A DNA stretch of 64,000 bases, taken from the NCBI GenBank assembly GCA_030386875.1, contig CM059575.1:45662859-45726858 (forward strand), written 5' to 3'. Below are positions 44,112-53,940 of the stretch, one piece after another (within the stretch, counting starts at the first letter, position 1; the number at the start of each line of letters is the position of its first letter). A program made the translations under genes and the position numbers. The notes under the pieces are model-generated. The model was given only the letters and a program-made list of their open reading frames with translations. It had not been told where the DNA came from and did no database searches. The stretch is from Morinoia aosen. Taxonomy: Eukaryota > Arthropoda > Malacostraca > Amphipoda > Talitridae.

Positions 44112-44602
44112 ATGTCTTGTGGAAATATTTATGCAGCAGAGTTGGTCTTTTTACCTTCCTGTAAAAAAAATCATGAACATGAAAATAGTGTAAATAATTC
44201 TGAAGGACTTTTGCGGAATGTAGAGCAAATAAAAAGTTTACTTGAAGATTCTAATATGGTCATTGAAAAACACAATTGAAGCTCTCAAAAATGAAAGAAC
44301 TGAATTGGAATCAATTATAAACGAGTATGATGAGAAATATGTGACTCTGAAAACAGATTTACAAGTGAAATTTTCTGATGTAGACTCAATCGTTAAATTC
44401 TTAGAGATGTTAATTTATGAGTTGTCTGAAAATTTCGGTGCTCTTGAACCAAAAATTGTTTCAAATGATGAACGACTATCAAGCATAGACTCAACATTAG
44501 TGAAGAAAATTGATAAAATTGATGCTAAATTTGAAAAAATTGATTCAAACCTAATCAACCTAACAGACGTAAAAATTCCAGAGCTTGGGGACAAATTGAA
44601 GA
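44112..44602 (+). pseudogene. Polinton fibre-like coiled-coil protein, N-terminal part
   Basis: ATG follows CTTTAAAAA. The first frame (MSCGNIYAAEL, 55 codons) ends near 44279. The neighbouring frame continues with an almost pure heptad coiled coil (TIEALKNERTELESIINEY; ending NLTDVKIPELGDKLK). It is cut by the LTR element at 44603 and resumes at 49756 with SLESGIETRI in the same frame once the element and one AGA are removed. The gene has one frameshift before the insertion. Confidence 0.7.
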
Positions 44603-44764
44603 TGTGCGCCAAGCGCCATCCATGCCCCTCTTCCCCCGTTCGCCTCAGAGGTCTTATAAGCGGTGAGCTCTTTAGGGCCCGCGCATTTGGTCCGCATCCC
44701 CACCTGTACTACATCGTCACCAATAAACGTCGCCTTTAACCAGCGTGATCTCTAACCTCTGTCT
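44603..44764 (+). repeat. 5' LTR of the non-coding LTR element
   Basis: 162 bp, identical to 49591-49752, starts TGTGCGCCAAGCGCC and ends CTCTGTCT. It contains TTATAAG (putative TATA box) and CAATAAAC (putative poly(A) signal), so it may hold a complete promoter and terminator. Confidence 0.9.
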
Positions 44765-47700
44765 GCCTGCATATTTGGTGGCACAGTTGGTGGTGAATTT
44801 ACGACTCCGTGTGTAACAGAAAATAACGAGGTTTAAAGGAAGTGAAGAAGATATAGTATTCGACGAGAGACGTACAGAAGTCTGAGAAGAAGATCCAGCG
44901 ACTGCAGCATATCAACACGGCGGAGAAGATAACTGATAACTACAGAGAAATTAAGAGAACTACCGAGAAGATCGTCTGGTGACAAGAATCATAACTACTA
45001 AGAAGAGGCTCTGAAGAGACAGTCAGAGCTACACGAAACCGAGAATAAGGACAGCGTCTACAGAGAATTTCAGAGATCTACGGAAAGTGCGACTACAGAG
45101 CTAAAAACTACAACTACGAGGTGATTCATCCGACTACGTTATCTTCGTGCTACGGGTGAAGCTATAACGGTGCATCGCTTCCAACGACTGCAGAGACCGC
45201 GACATCGTTCGACAACAACGACAACTAAAACTACAATTTAAGATAAGTAACGCAGCAACAATAAATATTTATAATTGTTACAGTTCCGTTGCAGCCTATA
45301 TATTTATCGAGCGTGAGGCAGACAGTGTGCAGCAGCAGTGGTAATGTTTTTTTTTCTTCAGTCAGTTATTGTTTGCGTGCGCGCAGGCGTCAAGGCCAAA
45401 TATAGGCTGTACTCGCAGTGAGAGCCAGTTAGAGAGCAAGCAGTGTGCACCTACACTGAGTGCAATAATCCCTAGACATGAGTTTTTTAAGAGTTTAAGA
45501 GAGTTTTTTTGAAGTGAGTGGCGCAATTTTCTTGAAGTGTTGTTATAAGTGATTTAACTAAATTTGTATTGATTTAGTAACTGTTGTAAAAATTTGCTTT
45601 TGAGCAATCGTAAGCTCAGTTGAGCAGTAATTGTATATTGTGTGATACCTAGACATCGAACTAGTAACGTAACTATGCCTGAAATTCCAGTAACCAACGG
45701 GCCTGTAGTGAGTACAATGACTGCCACGAATATTTTTATAGCGATGATATGTTGGCGAAAGAGACATAAGTATCCTTAAATGCCTCCTGTAGCCAGTGCA
45801 ACAGTTAGGTCATGTAATGCTCCCTGTAATTTGAGCGAGGCGGTCAGTTGCAAAATGCTCTTTAAAAGTATCCCTGTTTGTTTGCGGGCAGAAAGGTCAT
45901 TTTTGGGGTGACTATTTTTTGGACATTTATTGTGTCATTTTTAAAGATCATATTCGAGTTTTTTGCTGGTTGCGTCTGATAGGATGTTGTAGGGGAAGGT
46001 GCGTTCCAATTTGCCCAAAGTTAATGCTGAAGACCTTTGTAAAACTCAACATTCAAGCAGTTAGAGAGTAAGAGGAAAATTGTTTGCAAGAGAATCATTA
46101 CATTATGATTGTTGCAAGAGAATCAATGCATTATGATTTCGAGGAAGTACTACTGATCAAAGGATCAATTATTGAAAGAACAATTCGCTGTATTAAGAGG
46201 ACAGGCATTGATTAAAAGATGATGTACGAGTAGTACAATGCAGTAAAATGATGTAATAATGATGAAATATGTACTGAGAAATGCAATGTGATTTCGAGAA
46301 TTAAATAATGATGAAATATGTACTGAGAAATGCAATGTGATTTCTAGAATTAAATATATATTAAAGTAGGAAGGAGTAAAGATACTCTTCCGAGTTAGGT
46401 GAATAATCGCGGATGATATTTTGATGATACCTGATGTTATTGCTCTGAGTACGAAAGAAGAAATATGTGAGAAATATGTGAGAAAAATAGAGCAAAAAGA
46501 GAAGATACCGCGGCAGAGTGAATGTCCGTGAGAGAATGAATAAAGCGTTGCAGCGCTTGGTAAAAGATACCGACAAGTCTGTGGATATATCTGGTAAAAT
46601 GGTTTAAGGTTACCAGGTACATTTACCAGCGAGGTCGAGTGATACTGTTGAGAAATAGTGTTGAATTAATTCGCGCAGACAATTAAGTGAATAAGCTTTA
46701 AGAGAAGCTGTTACCGTTGATTTTCATTGGGACTCTGATTTTAGTTCATAATTTCATGTGGTGGAAGTAATACCATTGATACCATGACGGTCAGAGTTAA
46801 GCATTGTAGATTGCGGTTGTCATTGTGCTGGCGAATAATAATGAGAGGCGATAGATGCCCGTTAATTAACCACACGTGGTGGTCTGGTAATAAGTTAAAG
46901 AGTAACGAGTATCGAGTATCAAGTATCACTGGTAAAGAGTATCGAGTAAAGTTACCAGTGCAGCTGCACTGCAGCGCACACGAGTGAGTGTGATGTTTTT
47001 TTTTGCTTGATGCAGAGGCAGATGTTTTTTTTTGTACGCCGGCGCAAGGCCGAGAGCTGTGCTCAGCACAGGCTGCACAAGACATTGAACTTTAGCGAGG
47101 CGCGAGAGGCGCAAGGCGACGCATTTCCGGTCACTCTGACTGGCAACATGCAGACAGTGGTGACTGCAGTTCAATGTACGGATGATTTTGACTGGTGTGA
47201 CTGGTGGATAGTCATGAATTAGATGTGTTTTGGACGTGAGAGTCCACACTAATTCAGTGTGAGAGTAAAATTTAATTTACTTCATAGTCATTTGTCAATG
47301 AGAGAGGCTTCATTCAATAATCCTTCAGTTAATAATTTTTGAGCACGTTGAAACGATCTAGTGCATCATAAAAGTCATTTTACAAGCCTATCTGAATTTC
47401 ATGTTCAGTAAAATTTTGTGCTATGAAATTTAAAATGTTTTAATTCTAAAAGAATGCAATTCATTTTCTTGAATACCAAAATTGTCCAATTGACAATTTA
47501 CAACTGATTGAAAGATTAAAATTGATTGTCAAGCATTTAACGTGAAAATTGATTTTGATTTGATTTTTGAAGTACGTTCTTACGTATGTTTCTTATGTAT
47601 ATACCAAGTATTTTCAGTGCTTTTGCTATGTTTCATTGTATTCTCGTAAACGTTTTGCTTATAATCTATTTGCTTCTAATTTTGCATTGTAGCGTTCTTC

Positions 47701-49590
47701 TGCAAAAAGCAGCATGGTGAATCTCTTTGAATTGAAGTAACCTTTCTGGTTATGTTTTTAAATTCGAGGTTTTATTCGGTGAATACGTGCTTGTGAGGAA
47801 TTTGCTGTTTATGAAATTTGTTCTATTTTTTTGTTTTTCCTTGCTCACGCCTGTGGATTTTTAATTAGTTCGCAGCTAAAAATAGCTCGTTGCCGGCGAG
47901 AGGCATGCGCTGACTTGGCTGACGAGTCGATGAGGCGGTGCACTTTTGCTGTCTCAGCAAAATTAAATTAAACTTGAAATCGATTTGAAATCAGCACTCA
48001 CGTGACTGGGAATTTCCCGAACGAGACTCAAAAATGTAGTTCTCAATTTATAGGTTCTCACTTTTCCTTTTAACGAGAATTTACCGAGAGTAAATACTTT
48101 AGATTAATGGGAGGTGAATGGATTTTGCCTAAACTTATGCTTTAACATTTGGGGTCATGAGTAGAGTGTTAACTCAATTAATGAGATTCGTACTTAGTAT
48201 TATTTACCTGTTTGAATTTTAATTTCTTGATATTTTTAATTGGTTGTTCACTCGCGTTGTTGATATCTGGCCATGATAATCTTTTCTTTGTTTTCGTTTC
48301 ATTTCAGCTTCGCGGGCTGTGCGAGTGACAGCGGGTACATGCAAGTACCGCGTGTTATGCACGTGGCGCGTACACGTGGTTGAGCCGTGTTCCGCTCAGA
48401 CGGCGTGGTGCCTCAGCGACTTTGTTCTCAAAAACCAAAAACACATAAACTTTAGCGACAGTAGAGCTTCAGAATTGGAAATTGAGATTGAAAATAATAA
48501 GAAAAATTATGAGAAAATTGAAATTGAAATATTGGAAAAAGAAGGAGCTGGAAAATATTACTGGAAAAATTTATGCGCTCGTTGAAAATCGAGTTTATTT
48601 GTATTTGAAAATGCGACTAAAATTCGGACTGAAGATGGAAAAGCGTTGTTGAAAATTATGCAAGAATTATGCTTTTGTTTGGATGCGTTTAACTCCGTGA
48701 AAATTGGAGGGTAAAATGTATTAAGAAACATGTTGAAAAGTTTTATGCGTTTAAGGGTTTATGCGTTTTAATGTGTTTAATCCGCTTAGATGTTTTATAA
48801 TCGTATAAGCTATATAATCACTATTTAATCTAGTTCTCGCTATGTAATAACTATTTAATCATGCTAATGCTGTATGTGTTTTACGCTCACTATGCGATCG
48901 AACGAGTGCAACATGTTTGGAGAAAACGATGGTGTTAACATTTGTAGTTGTGCGAAATTTAAATAATGGATTTGCTTTAATTCTGTTTAGTTATAATTTC
49001 GTTATTAATGTTGTTTATGGACTTATTTGAAATTTCTTTTTATTTTTCATGCACAAGGTTTTGCGATGTTGGTGTGTGATTTCATGTGATTACTTGATGT
49101 CTAAATTGTTTTTATTTACAAATTGTTGCGACGACTACTAACTTTTTATTGCGAAGGAAATGAAATTATTTGGGTTGATGCGAATCGAAATTGTGTTTTT
49201 ATTAATGAGATTATCTGGCGTTTCGTTTGCTATCCCTTGCCATGCCTTGTTGACGTTATTGTAAGTTAATTAGTTGTGCTGTTTTTTTTTGTAGCAGCTA
49301 GGTTTATTTCTTTTCAATGTTGAGGATAAGGGCATTATGATTTATGGTTTATCGCTTCAGCGCCCTTGTACTTCTTGCTTGTGTTGCATAGTGTTATAAA
49401 TAATTCTTTTGCGAGGTATCTTTTACTGAGTTTGAGCAAATTTAATTGTTTGGTTACTAATTACCTTTGAGTATTACACGCATGTGAGGCGGATTTTGTG
49501 TTTGAAATTTAAATTTTTGTTTTTATCCGCCCGAATAATATTTTTTTTTTATTTAGAATTGAATACCTATCCGGGTAAAGGGGGGAGGTA
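44765..49590 (+). other. Internal non-coding region of the LTR element
   Basis: No ORF above about 90 codons looks real. A purine-rich stretch with recurring GAGAAGAT and GACTACAG words is at 44820-45240. A perfect-to-near-perfect tandem duplication of about 48 bases is at 46256-46352 (ATGATGAAATATGTACTGAG). A cluster of GTATCGAGTA words is near 46905-46950. One short open stretch (48470-48585) is Glu/Lys-rich low complexity. A TGGTGG motif after the 5' LTR may be the primer-binding site. Confidence 0.6.
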
Positions 49591-49752
49591 TGTGCGCCAA
49601 GCGCCATCCATGCCCCTCTTCCCCCGTTCGCCTCAGAGGTCTTATAAGCGGTGAGCTCTTTAGGGCCCGCGCATTTGGTCCGCATCCCCACCTGTACTAC
49701 ATCGTCACCAATAAACGTCGCCTTTAACCAGCGTGATCTCTAACCTCTGTCT
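49591..49752 (+). repeat. 3' LTR of the non-coding LTR element
   Basis: Identical to 44603-44764 and preceded by the polypurine tract at 49577-49590. Identity of both LTRs indicates very recent insertion. Confidence 0.9.
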
Positions 49753-51300
49753 AGAGTCTAGAGTCAGGTATTGAAACTAGAATTGATGAAAAGCTGTTAG
49801 TTAAAGAGTCAGCATTAACCGTTCAGATTAAAGGAGTTGAAGCTAAATTTGAGGTTGTGGACTCTAAGATAACCAATTTGATTGATGTTAAAATTCCTGA
49901 GATTCAAGAGAATTTTAAGAATCAAGAGTCAGTTATAGAAAATCAAATGGATAAAAACTGAAGACTTTAGAAACTAAAATTAATGATCAAATTGATTCAA
50001 AGAACTTATTAATAAGTAATAAAGTTGAAGAACAAGAAATTAGTATAATTAAAGTTGTGAATGAAAAAGAAATGAGCTTGCAGACATCACTTAATGATCA
50101 AATTGAAGAAAAGCTGAATAACTTAGAATCAACACTGAACAATACTGTTGAAGAAAAAAGTAAAAGCTTAGAGGCACATCTAACTGAATTAAGTGATAGA
50201 AACCTTTTTGTTATGGAAAGAACTGTAGCATTAGCACCTTCGTTTGTTGAAGTTGACAATAAGCTGAAAAGTTTAGAGTTAACCATAACCTCATCCAGCG
50301 AAGAAAAATTCAATGATCTTAACAAAATTAAAATGGAATTACGAGCAGAGTCAGTCCCATTAAGAAAAATGAAAGAATTAGCTAAGAACTTGAGTGATGT
50401 AGAAAGTCTTTTCCAGGAGTTTTCAAGAGACATTATTTCAAATCAGAATGAAATCAGCCAGATCAAATTAATGCTTCAGAATGAAACTGATAAAAATGTA
50501 AAATTAAACCAGGAAGTGGAAAGTTTGAGTGACCGAGTAAACAATTCGATATCAATGAGAGTTAGAGAAAATTTAGAGAATTGAAAATTCTATGTATAAA
50601 AAATGATAGGCCTAAATATTTATGGACAACAAGGAAAAAATCATTTTCATCTTCACAACCAGGACCTCCTGGAATAGGTTTTAAATATCTTGATGAAGAT
50701 CAAAATTTCGATTTAAATAATAGAAGACTTGCAAATATTTCTTTTCCAATCGAAGAATTTGACGCTATGAATAAAAAATATGTTGACGAAGTTTTGGAAA
50801 ATTTGAGGCTTCATCTCAGAAAATATATAGAGGTAAGAGAAAATCTTATCAATGAAAATTATCAGTTCAGAAGTGATTCTATCCAAGCATCTATAGATGA
50901 GAATACTACAGGTTTTCAAGAAAAACTCAGGGAAATTATGACAAATCTCGATGAACATAGTAGAATATCTGAGGAAAAAATAGAGGTGATTTGAACAAGT
51001 ACTTTAGAACATACAGACTTTTTGAAAAATGAGATAAAGAGGTTGGAAGAAGAGGAAATAAAAAGTGTGAAATTAGACTATGCAAATCTCGAGAGAGTAT
51101 TCAACGATATGAGTTCATACATTGAAACTTTTAGAAATAATCTTCATGAACAGGATAGAGAAACTATCATAAATACAAATGAAATAGAAAAATTGAAACA
51201 GTCATCGCAGAAATTGGAGGATGATTACGCTGATATAAAAAACAGATTAATAACGTTAGAGAATACTTTGAGACGAGAAACCGTTGAACCGTTGAACTAA
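49753..51300 (+). pseudogene. Polinton fibre-like protein, C-terminal part
   Basis: Continues the coiled coil after the LTR element with frame breaks near 49957 and 50580 and an in-frame TGA at 50992-50994. After more than 200 residues of heptads comes a short collagen-like PGPPGIGF and the segment DLNNRRLANISFPIEEFDAMNKKYVDE. This resembles the LTNVxxPxxxxDAxNKxYVD motif of phage tail fibres and of adintovirus fibre candidates. More coiled coil follows to the stop at 51300. The whole gene would encode a trimeric stalk of roughly 650-700 residues. A role in attachment is inferred from architecture and from its place at the end of the capsid gene block. Confidence 0.7.
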
Positions 51301-51599
51301 AAAATGGTTTTCTGAAATGTTCTTGAATGGAGTAAAATTTATTTCATATGCTACATACGGTTAGATTAAGAAAATAGGAATTTACATCTAAAATACACTT
51401 AGTAGTTTGTCTAAGTCGTTTCTGCTTATAAGAAGTCAAAACTTCGTGGAAGAATAAATCTTCACGAAATTTTGTCCTAATTAATTATCATTTTTAGGTA
51501 ATTGAAATAGTTGACTCTCCCTCCATTTGCTTCGTGACGTTCTCTCCAGTTCGTGCGGGAATACTACTGCAGGTCTTTGCAACCATGAAAAAGCCTTAT
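51301..51599 (+). other. Polinton spacer with an old internal TIR copy
   Basis: No gene. 51360-51480 aligns in the same direction with the terminal TIR (52270-52390), for example GGTTAGATTAA, CTTAGT.GTTTGT and AGAAT.AATCT, at roughly two thirds identity by eye. It appears to be a diverged internal copy of the right TIR. Confidence 0.55.
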
Positions 51600-51680
51600 C
51601 TTTACCTCGGGATTCGAACCATCAACTGTGACCCAATTCATTACACGAGCCCAACGCGTTATCCACTCGACCAAATAGAT
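51600..51680 (-). ncRNA. tRNA-like RNA polymerase III unit 1
   Basis: On the minus strand an A box TGGTCGAGTGG (51673-51663) fits TRGYNNANNNG. A B box GGTTCGAATCC (51620-51610) fits the consensus. A TTTTT terminator (51592-51588) follows seven bases after the expected 3' end. Box spacing is that of a tRNA. The acceptor and T stems pair poorly (mismatches at 49-51 with 63-65), so a functional tRNA is doubtful. A tRNA-derived non-coding RNA or a decaying tRNA gene is more likely. No anticodon can be assigned. Confidence 0.6.
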
Positions 51681-51866
51681 CTACTGTACTATGGAGAATT
51701 TTGGGCTATTTGCGCTAACTTTTTCTGAATATGGAAGAAAAATGCTTCAATTTTTTACAATTCATAGTCATGTTAAAACTTTCTTTACTTTCATTCGGTA
51801 AAAAGAAAAAATAGCAAATATTTAATTTACGTATCAGCCCTTCGTTTTGTCAACATAAAAAGTGTG

Positions 51867-51946
51867 CTTTTTGGCGGGATTCGAACCCGTGATGTCTTTG
51901 CCTTACGATTTGGCTGCTGCTCCTCAGACCACTAGGCTACAACGAC
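51867..51946 (-). ncRNA. tRNA-like RNA polymerase III unit 2
   Basis: Minus strand: A box TAGCCTAGTGG (51939-51929), B box GGTTCGAATCC (51887-51877) and terminator TTTTT (51861-51857) five bases after the end. The T stem has four good pairs (CGGG/CCCG) around TTCGAAT, and the D stem CCT/AGG forms. The acceptor pairs partly. The region between the D and T arms is long and gives no clean seven-base anticodon loop. Same strand and direction as unit 1, 190 bases away. Confidence 0.65.
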
Positions 51947-52120
51947 ATGTGAAAGTTCCGTGAAATTGTTGTGTATACATTTTAAATGTGTCTTCATTAT
52001 ATAAATTATATCGTTTTAACATCTCTGTTCAACATTCTATTTATAATTTTAAATTCAATTTTGTTTGTTTTCAATAGTTTCTTATGTAATAGTTCAGACG
52101 TAATCATATATGATTGAAAT

Positions 52121-52342
52121 TTGACAAGTCTACCACGAAATCTCAGTTCATTTTCTATGTACGCTTTAGAAAAAATAGTTGAACGGGAAACTAAAATGAA
52201 TTTCGAACAATTTTTTACAAATAAGGAAAATGATAAAACGGAAGTAGTTTTTATTGATGAAACCCTTGTGGTTAGATTAATAAAATTGAAATTTATAACT
52301 AAAAGTGGCTTAGTCGTTTGTGTAACTCATTTTGGCTTATGA
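52121..52342 (+). CDS. Small ORF running into the right TIR, unknown
   Basis: A 73-codon open frame without ATG until MYALEKIVERETKMNF. The middle looks protein-like (FEQFFTNKENDKTEVVFIDETLVVRL) but the last 25 codons are TIR sequence. The corresponding left TIR frame is not preceded by similar coding. It may be a remnant of a gene captured next to the TIR, or chance. Low confidence. Confidence 0.2.
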   Translation: MTSLPRNLSSFSMYALEKIVERETKMNFEQFFTNKENDKTEVVFIDETLVVRLIKLKFITKSGLVVCVTHFGL

Positions 52343-52454
52343 AACTCAAAAATTCGTCAAAGAATGAATCTTTTTTGAAATTGTTTTTTTAAATAATTTC
52401 AATTATAAGCTAATTGGGGTGAATTGTGCCCTGATTGGTAGTTCCTTTACTACT
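52247..52454 (-). repeat. Polinton right terminal inverted repeat
   Basis: 208 bp; the reverse complement of 33573-33780 with a few differences. Ends ...CCTTTACTACT followed by GACGTC (52455-52460), the target duplication. Confidence 0.95.
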
Positions 52455-52481
52455 GACGTCCTAAAAAAAAAGTTCCAAAGG

Positions 52482-52896
52482 ATGAGTATTAATTGACAAA
52501 CCATCCGAGGTATACAAATAGATAAGCCATACGAGGCATAACAATAGACAAACTATACGAGGTGTGCTAATAGATAAACTATCAGAGGTGTACATAGATA
52601 AACCATACGGGGCATATTAATAGACATAATATACGAGGCGTACTAATAGACAAACCATACGTGGTGTGCTGATAGTCTAACAAAGTTCCATACGAGGAGT
52701 ACTAACTGACAAACCATCTGAGGTGCACAAATAGATAAGCCATACGAGGCATAATAATAGACAAACTATACGAGATGTACTATTAGACAATACTATCAGA
52801 GGTGTACAGATAGATAGACCATACGAGGCATATTAATAGAAAAAATATACGAGGCGTACTAATAGACAAACCATACGTGGCGTGCTAATAGTCAAA
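52482..52896 (+). repeat. Minisatellite array in repeat X (27-base units)
   Basis: About 16 imperfect units of the form CATACGAGGYRTANTAATAG plus ACAAAC. They are arranged as two higher-order blocks of roughly 200 bases (52490-52690 and 52690-52895). An array in the opposite orientation occurs at 54960-55300. Confidence 0.85.
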
Positions 52897-53473
52897 CTCT
52901 GTCAAGGGTAGTTGAATGAGAAATGAGAAATATTATCTCTTGGATGTTTTATATTCCAAAAGATTCCGGTACAGCGCTTCTTGCCTTTTTCCTACTTCGA
53001 TAATTTCAACTAAAAACTTGGGAGTTTCGAAGAATTCTTTAGTAGTTTTCAAATTACTTATAAGATTATCGAAGTAGGAAAAATACAAAAAACGCTACAC
53101 CGTACTAGATTGAAACACCACCGTAAATGACAATCAAGTATTGAGAAAAAGATAGTCTCGAAATTATTTGTAAAGAACATCGCGCAACACAGCACGCACA
53201 TCTAGAATTGCGTAAACAAACTTACACTCAAAAATGAAATGCATGGCTTGTTCGGCATACAAATATAGAGATAATGTTTGCACGAGCGCTTTATTTCATT
53301 TGTCTGTTTATACTTTTAATTTCTTCTGTTCACAGAAGCGACCTTGGGGGTCGTGATAGATCGATTTATAAATCATTAAGCAAGCACAATCAATTTGTTT
53401 ATTTCTGAAATTTGGTGCAGTGTTAACTGATCGCAGAGCCTTAGGTAAAATGTAATGTGTCTTGAGGTTTTGC
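52897..53473 (+). repeat. Right part of repeat X, copy 2
   Basis: Matches 19680-20235 through GAGGTTTTGC. No coding sequence. It ends exactly where the Gypsy-3 LTR resumes. Confidence 0.75.
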
Positions 53474-53826
53474 GAGACCTAAAGTTGGCAACGCTCGTGA
53501 GAGCAACACTCGCAGCCAGTTTTCTAGTGGTCTCGGGCTCAACAACAAGTAAATGTTGGCCGAGTGTGTATATAATTACCTACTGTGGCTAAGGATCTAA
53601 CTTTCTAATTTCTAAACTAATGTACTTAGTTCTACTCGACTCTTTTCTATATATCCCCTTGCTAGCCATTTGTCTGGTAATTGAGTATTTAAGTTGTAAG
53701 ATATCTAAGAGGTGAGTGAATTATTTACCTAATGTGATGTGTCATTGCATTTGTCTATTGATGTGTTATTTGTGTCTTGATGGGGTATACTAATATTATA
53801 TCTCTGTTTAGATATATATTACTGTG
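53474..53826 (+). repeat. Gypsy-3 3' LTR, remainder
   Basis: Continues the LTR that starts at 33451. It matches the reverse complement of the inverted LTR at 28100-28520 (GAGACCTAAAGTTGGCAACG; GATATCTAAGAGGTGAGTG). The right edge is approximate because the downstream sequence belongs to other repeats. Confidence 0.75.
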
Positions 53827-53940
53827 GTAACCAATAGCCGTCTCGCAAATGTGACGTCAGCAGAACTTAGGCTGAATAGAGAGACAGAAGCATGGCATCC
53901 CTCCTCAGGCTACTAGAGTTCGAGTACTGAAGATGTTCTC
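53827..53940 (+). repeat. Fragment shared with the 58.0-kb MITE
   Basis: The first 39 bases (TGGTAACCAATAGCCGTCTC...) recur at 58036-58074 inside the 8-bp-TSD MITE, with one difference. The rest is unassigned. Confidence 0.55.

Larger units (their letters stand above)
44603..49752 (+). mobile_element. Non-coding LTR element (LARD-like), 5.15 kb
   Basis: Two identical 162-bp LTRs (44603-44764, 49591-49752) enclose 4.8 kb without a credible ORF. The second is preceded by the polypurine tract AAAGGGGGGAGGTA (49577-49590). The short LTR contains a TTATAAG box and an AATAAA signal. Orientation is set by the polypurine tract. AGA occurs on both sides, and removal with one AGA restores the fibre frame. 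The LTR ends TG...CT rather than TG...CA. It fits a large retrotransposon derivative mobilised by another element's proteins. It is the youngest insertion in the nest. Confidence 0.88.
33573..52454 (+). mobile_element. Polinton/Maverick (adintovirus-like) element
   Basis: Ends are terminal inverted repeats of about 207 bp starting AGTAGTAAAGG, with the 6-base target duplication GACGTC at 33567-33572 and 52455-52460. Length is 18.9 kb, or about 13.7 kb without the nested LTR element. It carries the hallmark set: A32-like ATPase, protein-primed PolB, retroviral-type integrase, adenain-like protease, double and single jelly-roll capsid genes, PY, DUF5679 protein and fibre. An inverted copy of the target repeat at 55302-55307 has a single GACATC and no insert, which confirms both boundaries. 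Several genes are broken, so this copy cannot act alone. Confidence 0.96.
33487..53473 (+). mobile_element. Dispersed repeat X, copy 2, carrying the Polinton
   Basis: An insertion in the Gypsy-3 LTR with GAGA on both sides (33483-33486 and 53474-53477). Without the Polinton it is about 1.1 kb: a left end beginning AAGAAAGAAAACCG, 27-base minisatellite units, and a right part shared with 19680-20235 ending GAGGTTTTGC. No ORF or TIR was recognised. The left end occurs again, inverted, at 55311-55399. Confidence 0.7.

Noticed and set aside
51600-51946. Bona fide host tRNA genes with assignable anticodons
   Set aside because: Acceptor and anticodon stems have several mismatches and no clean anticodon loop; kept only as tRNA-like units.
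33487-53473. Repeat X as a Helitron
   Set aside because: No 5' TC, 3' CTRR with hairpin, or A/T target; a 4-base GAGA duplication is present instead.
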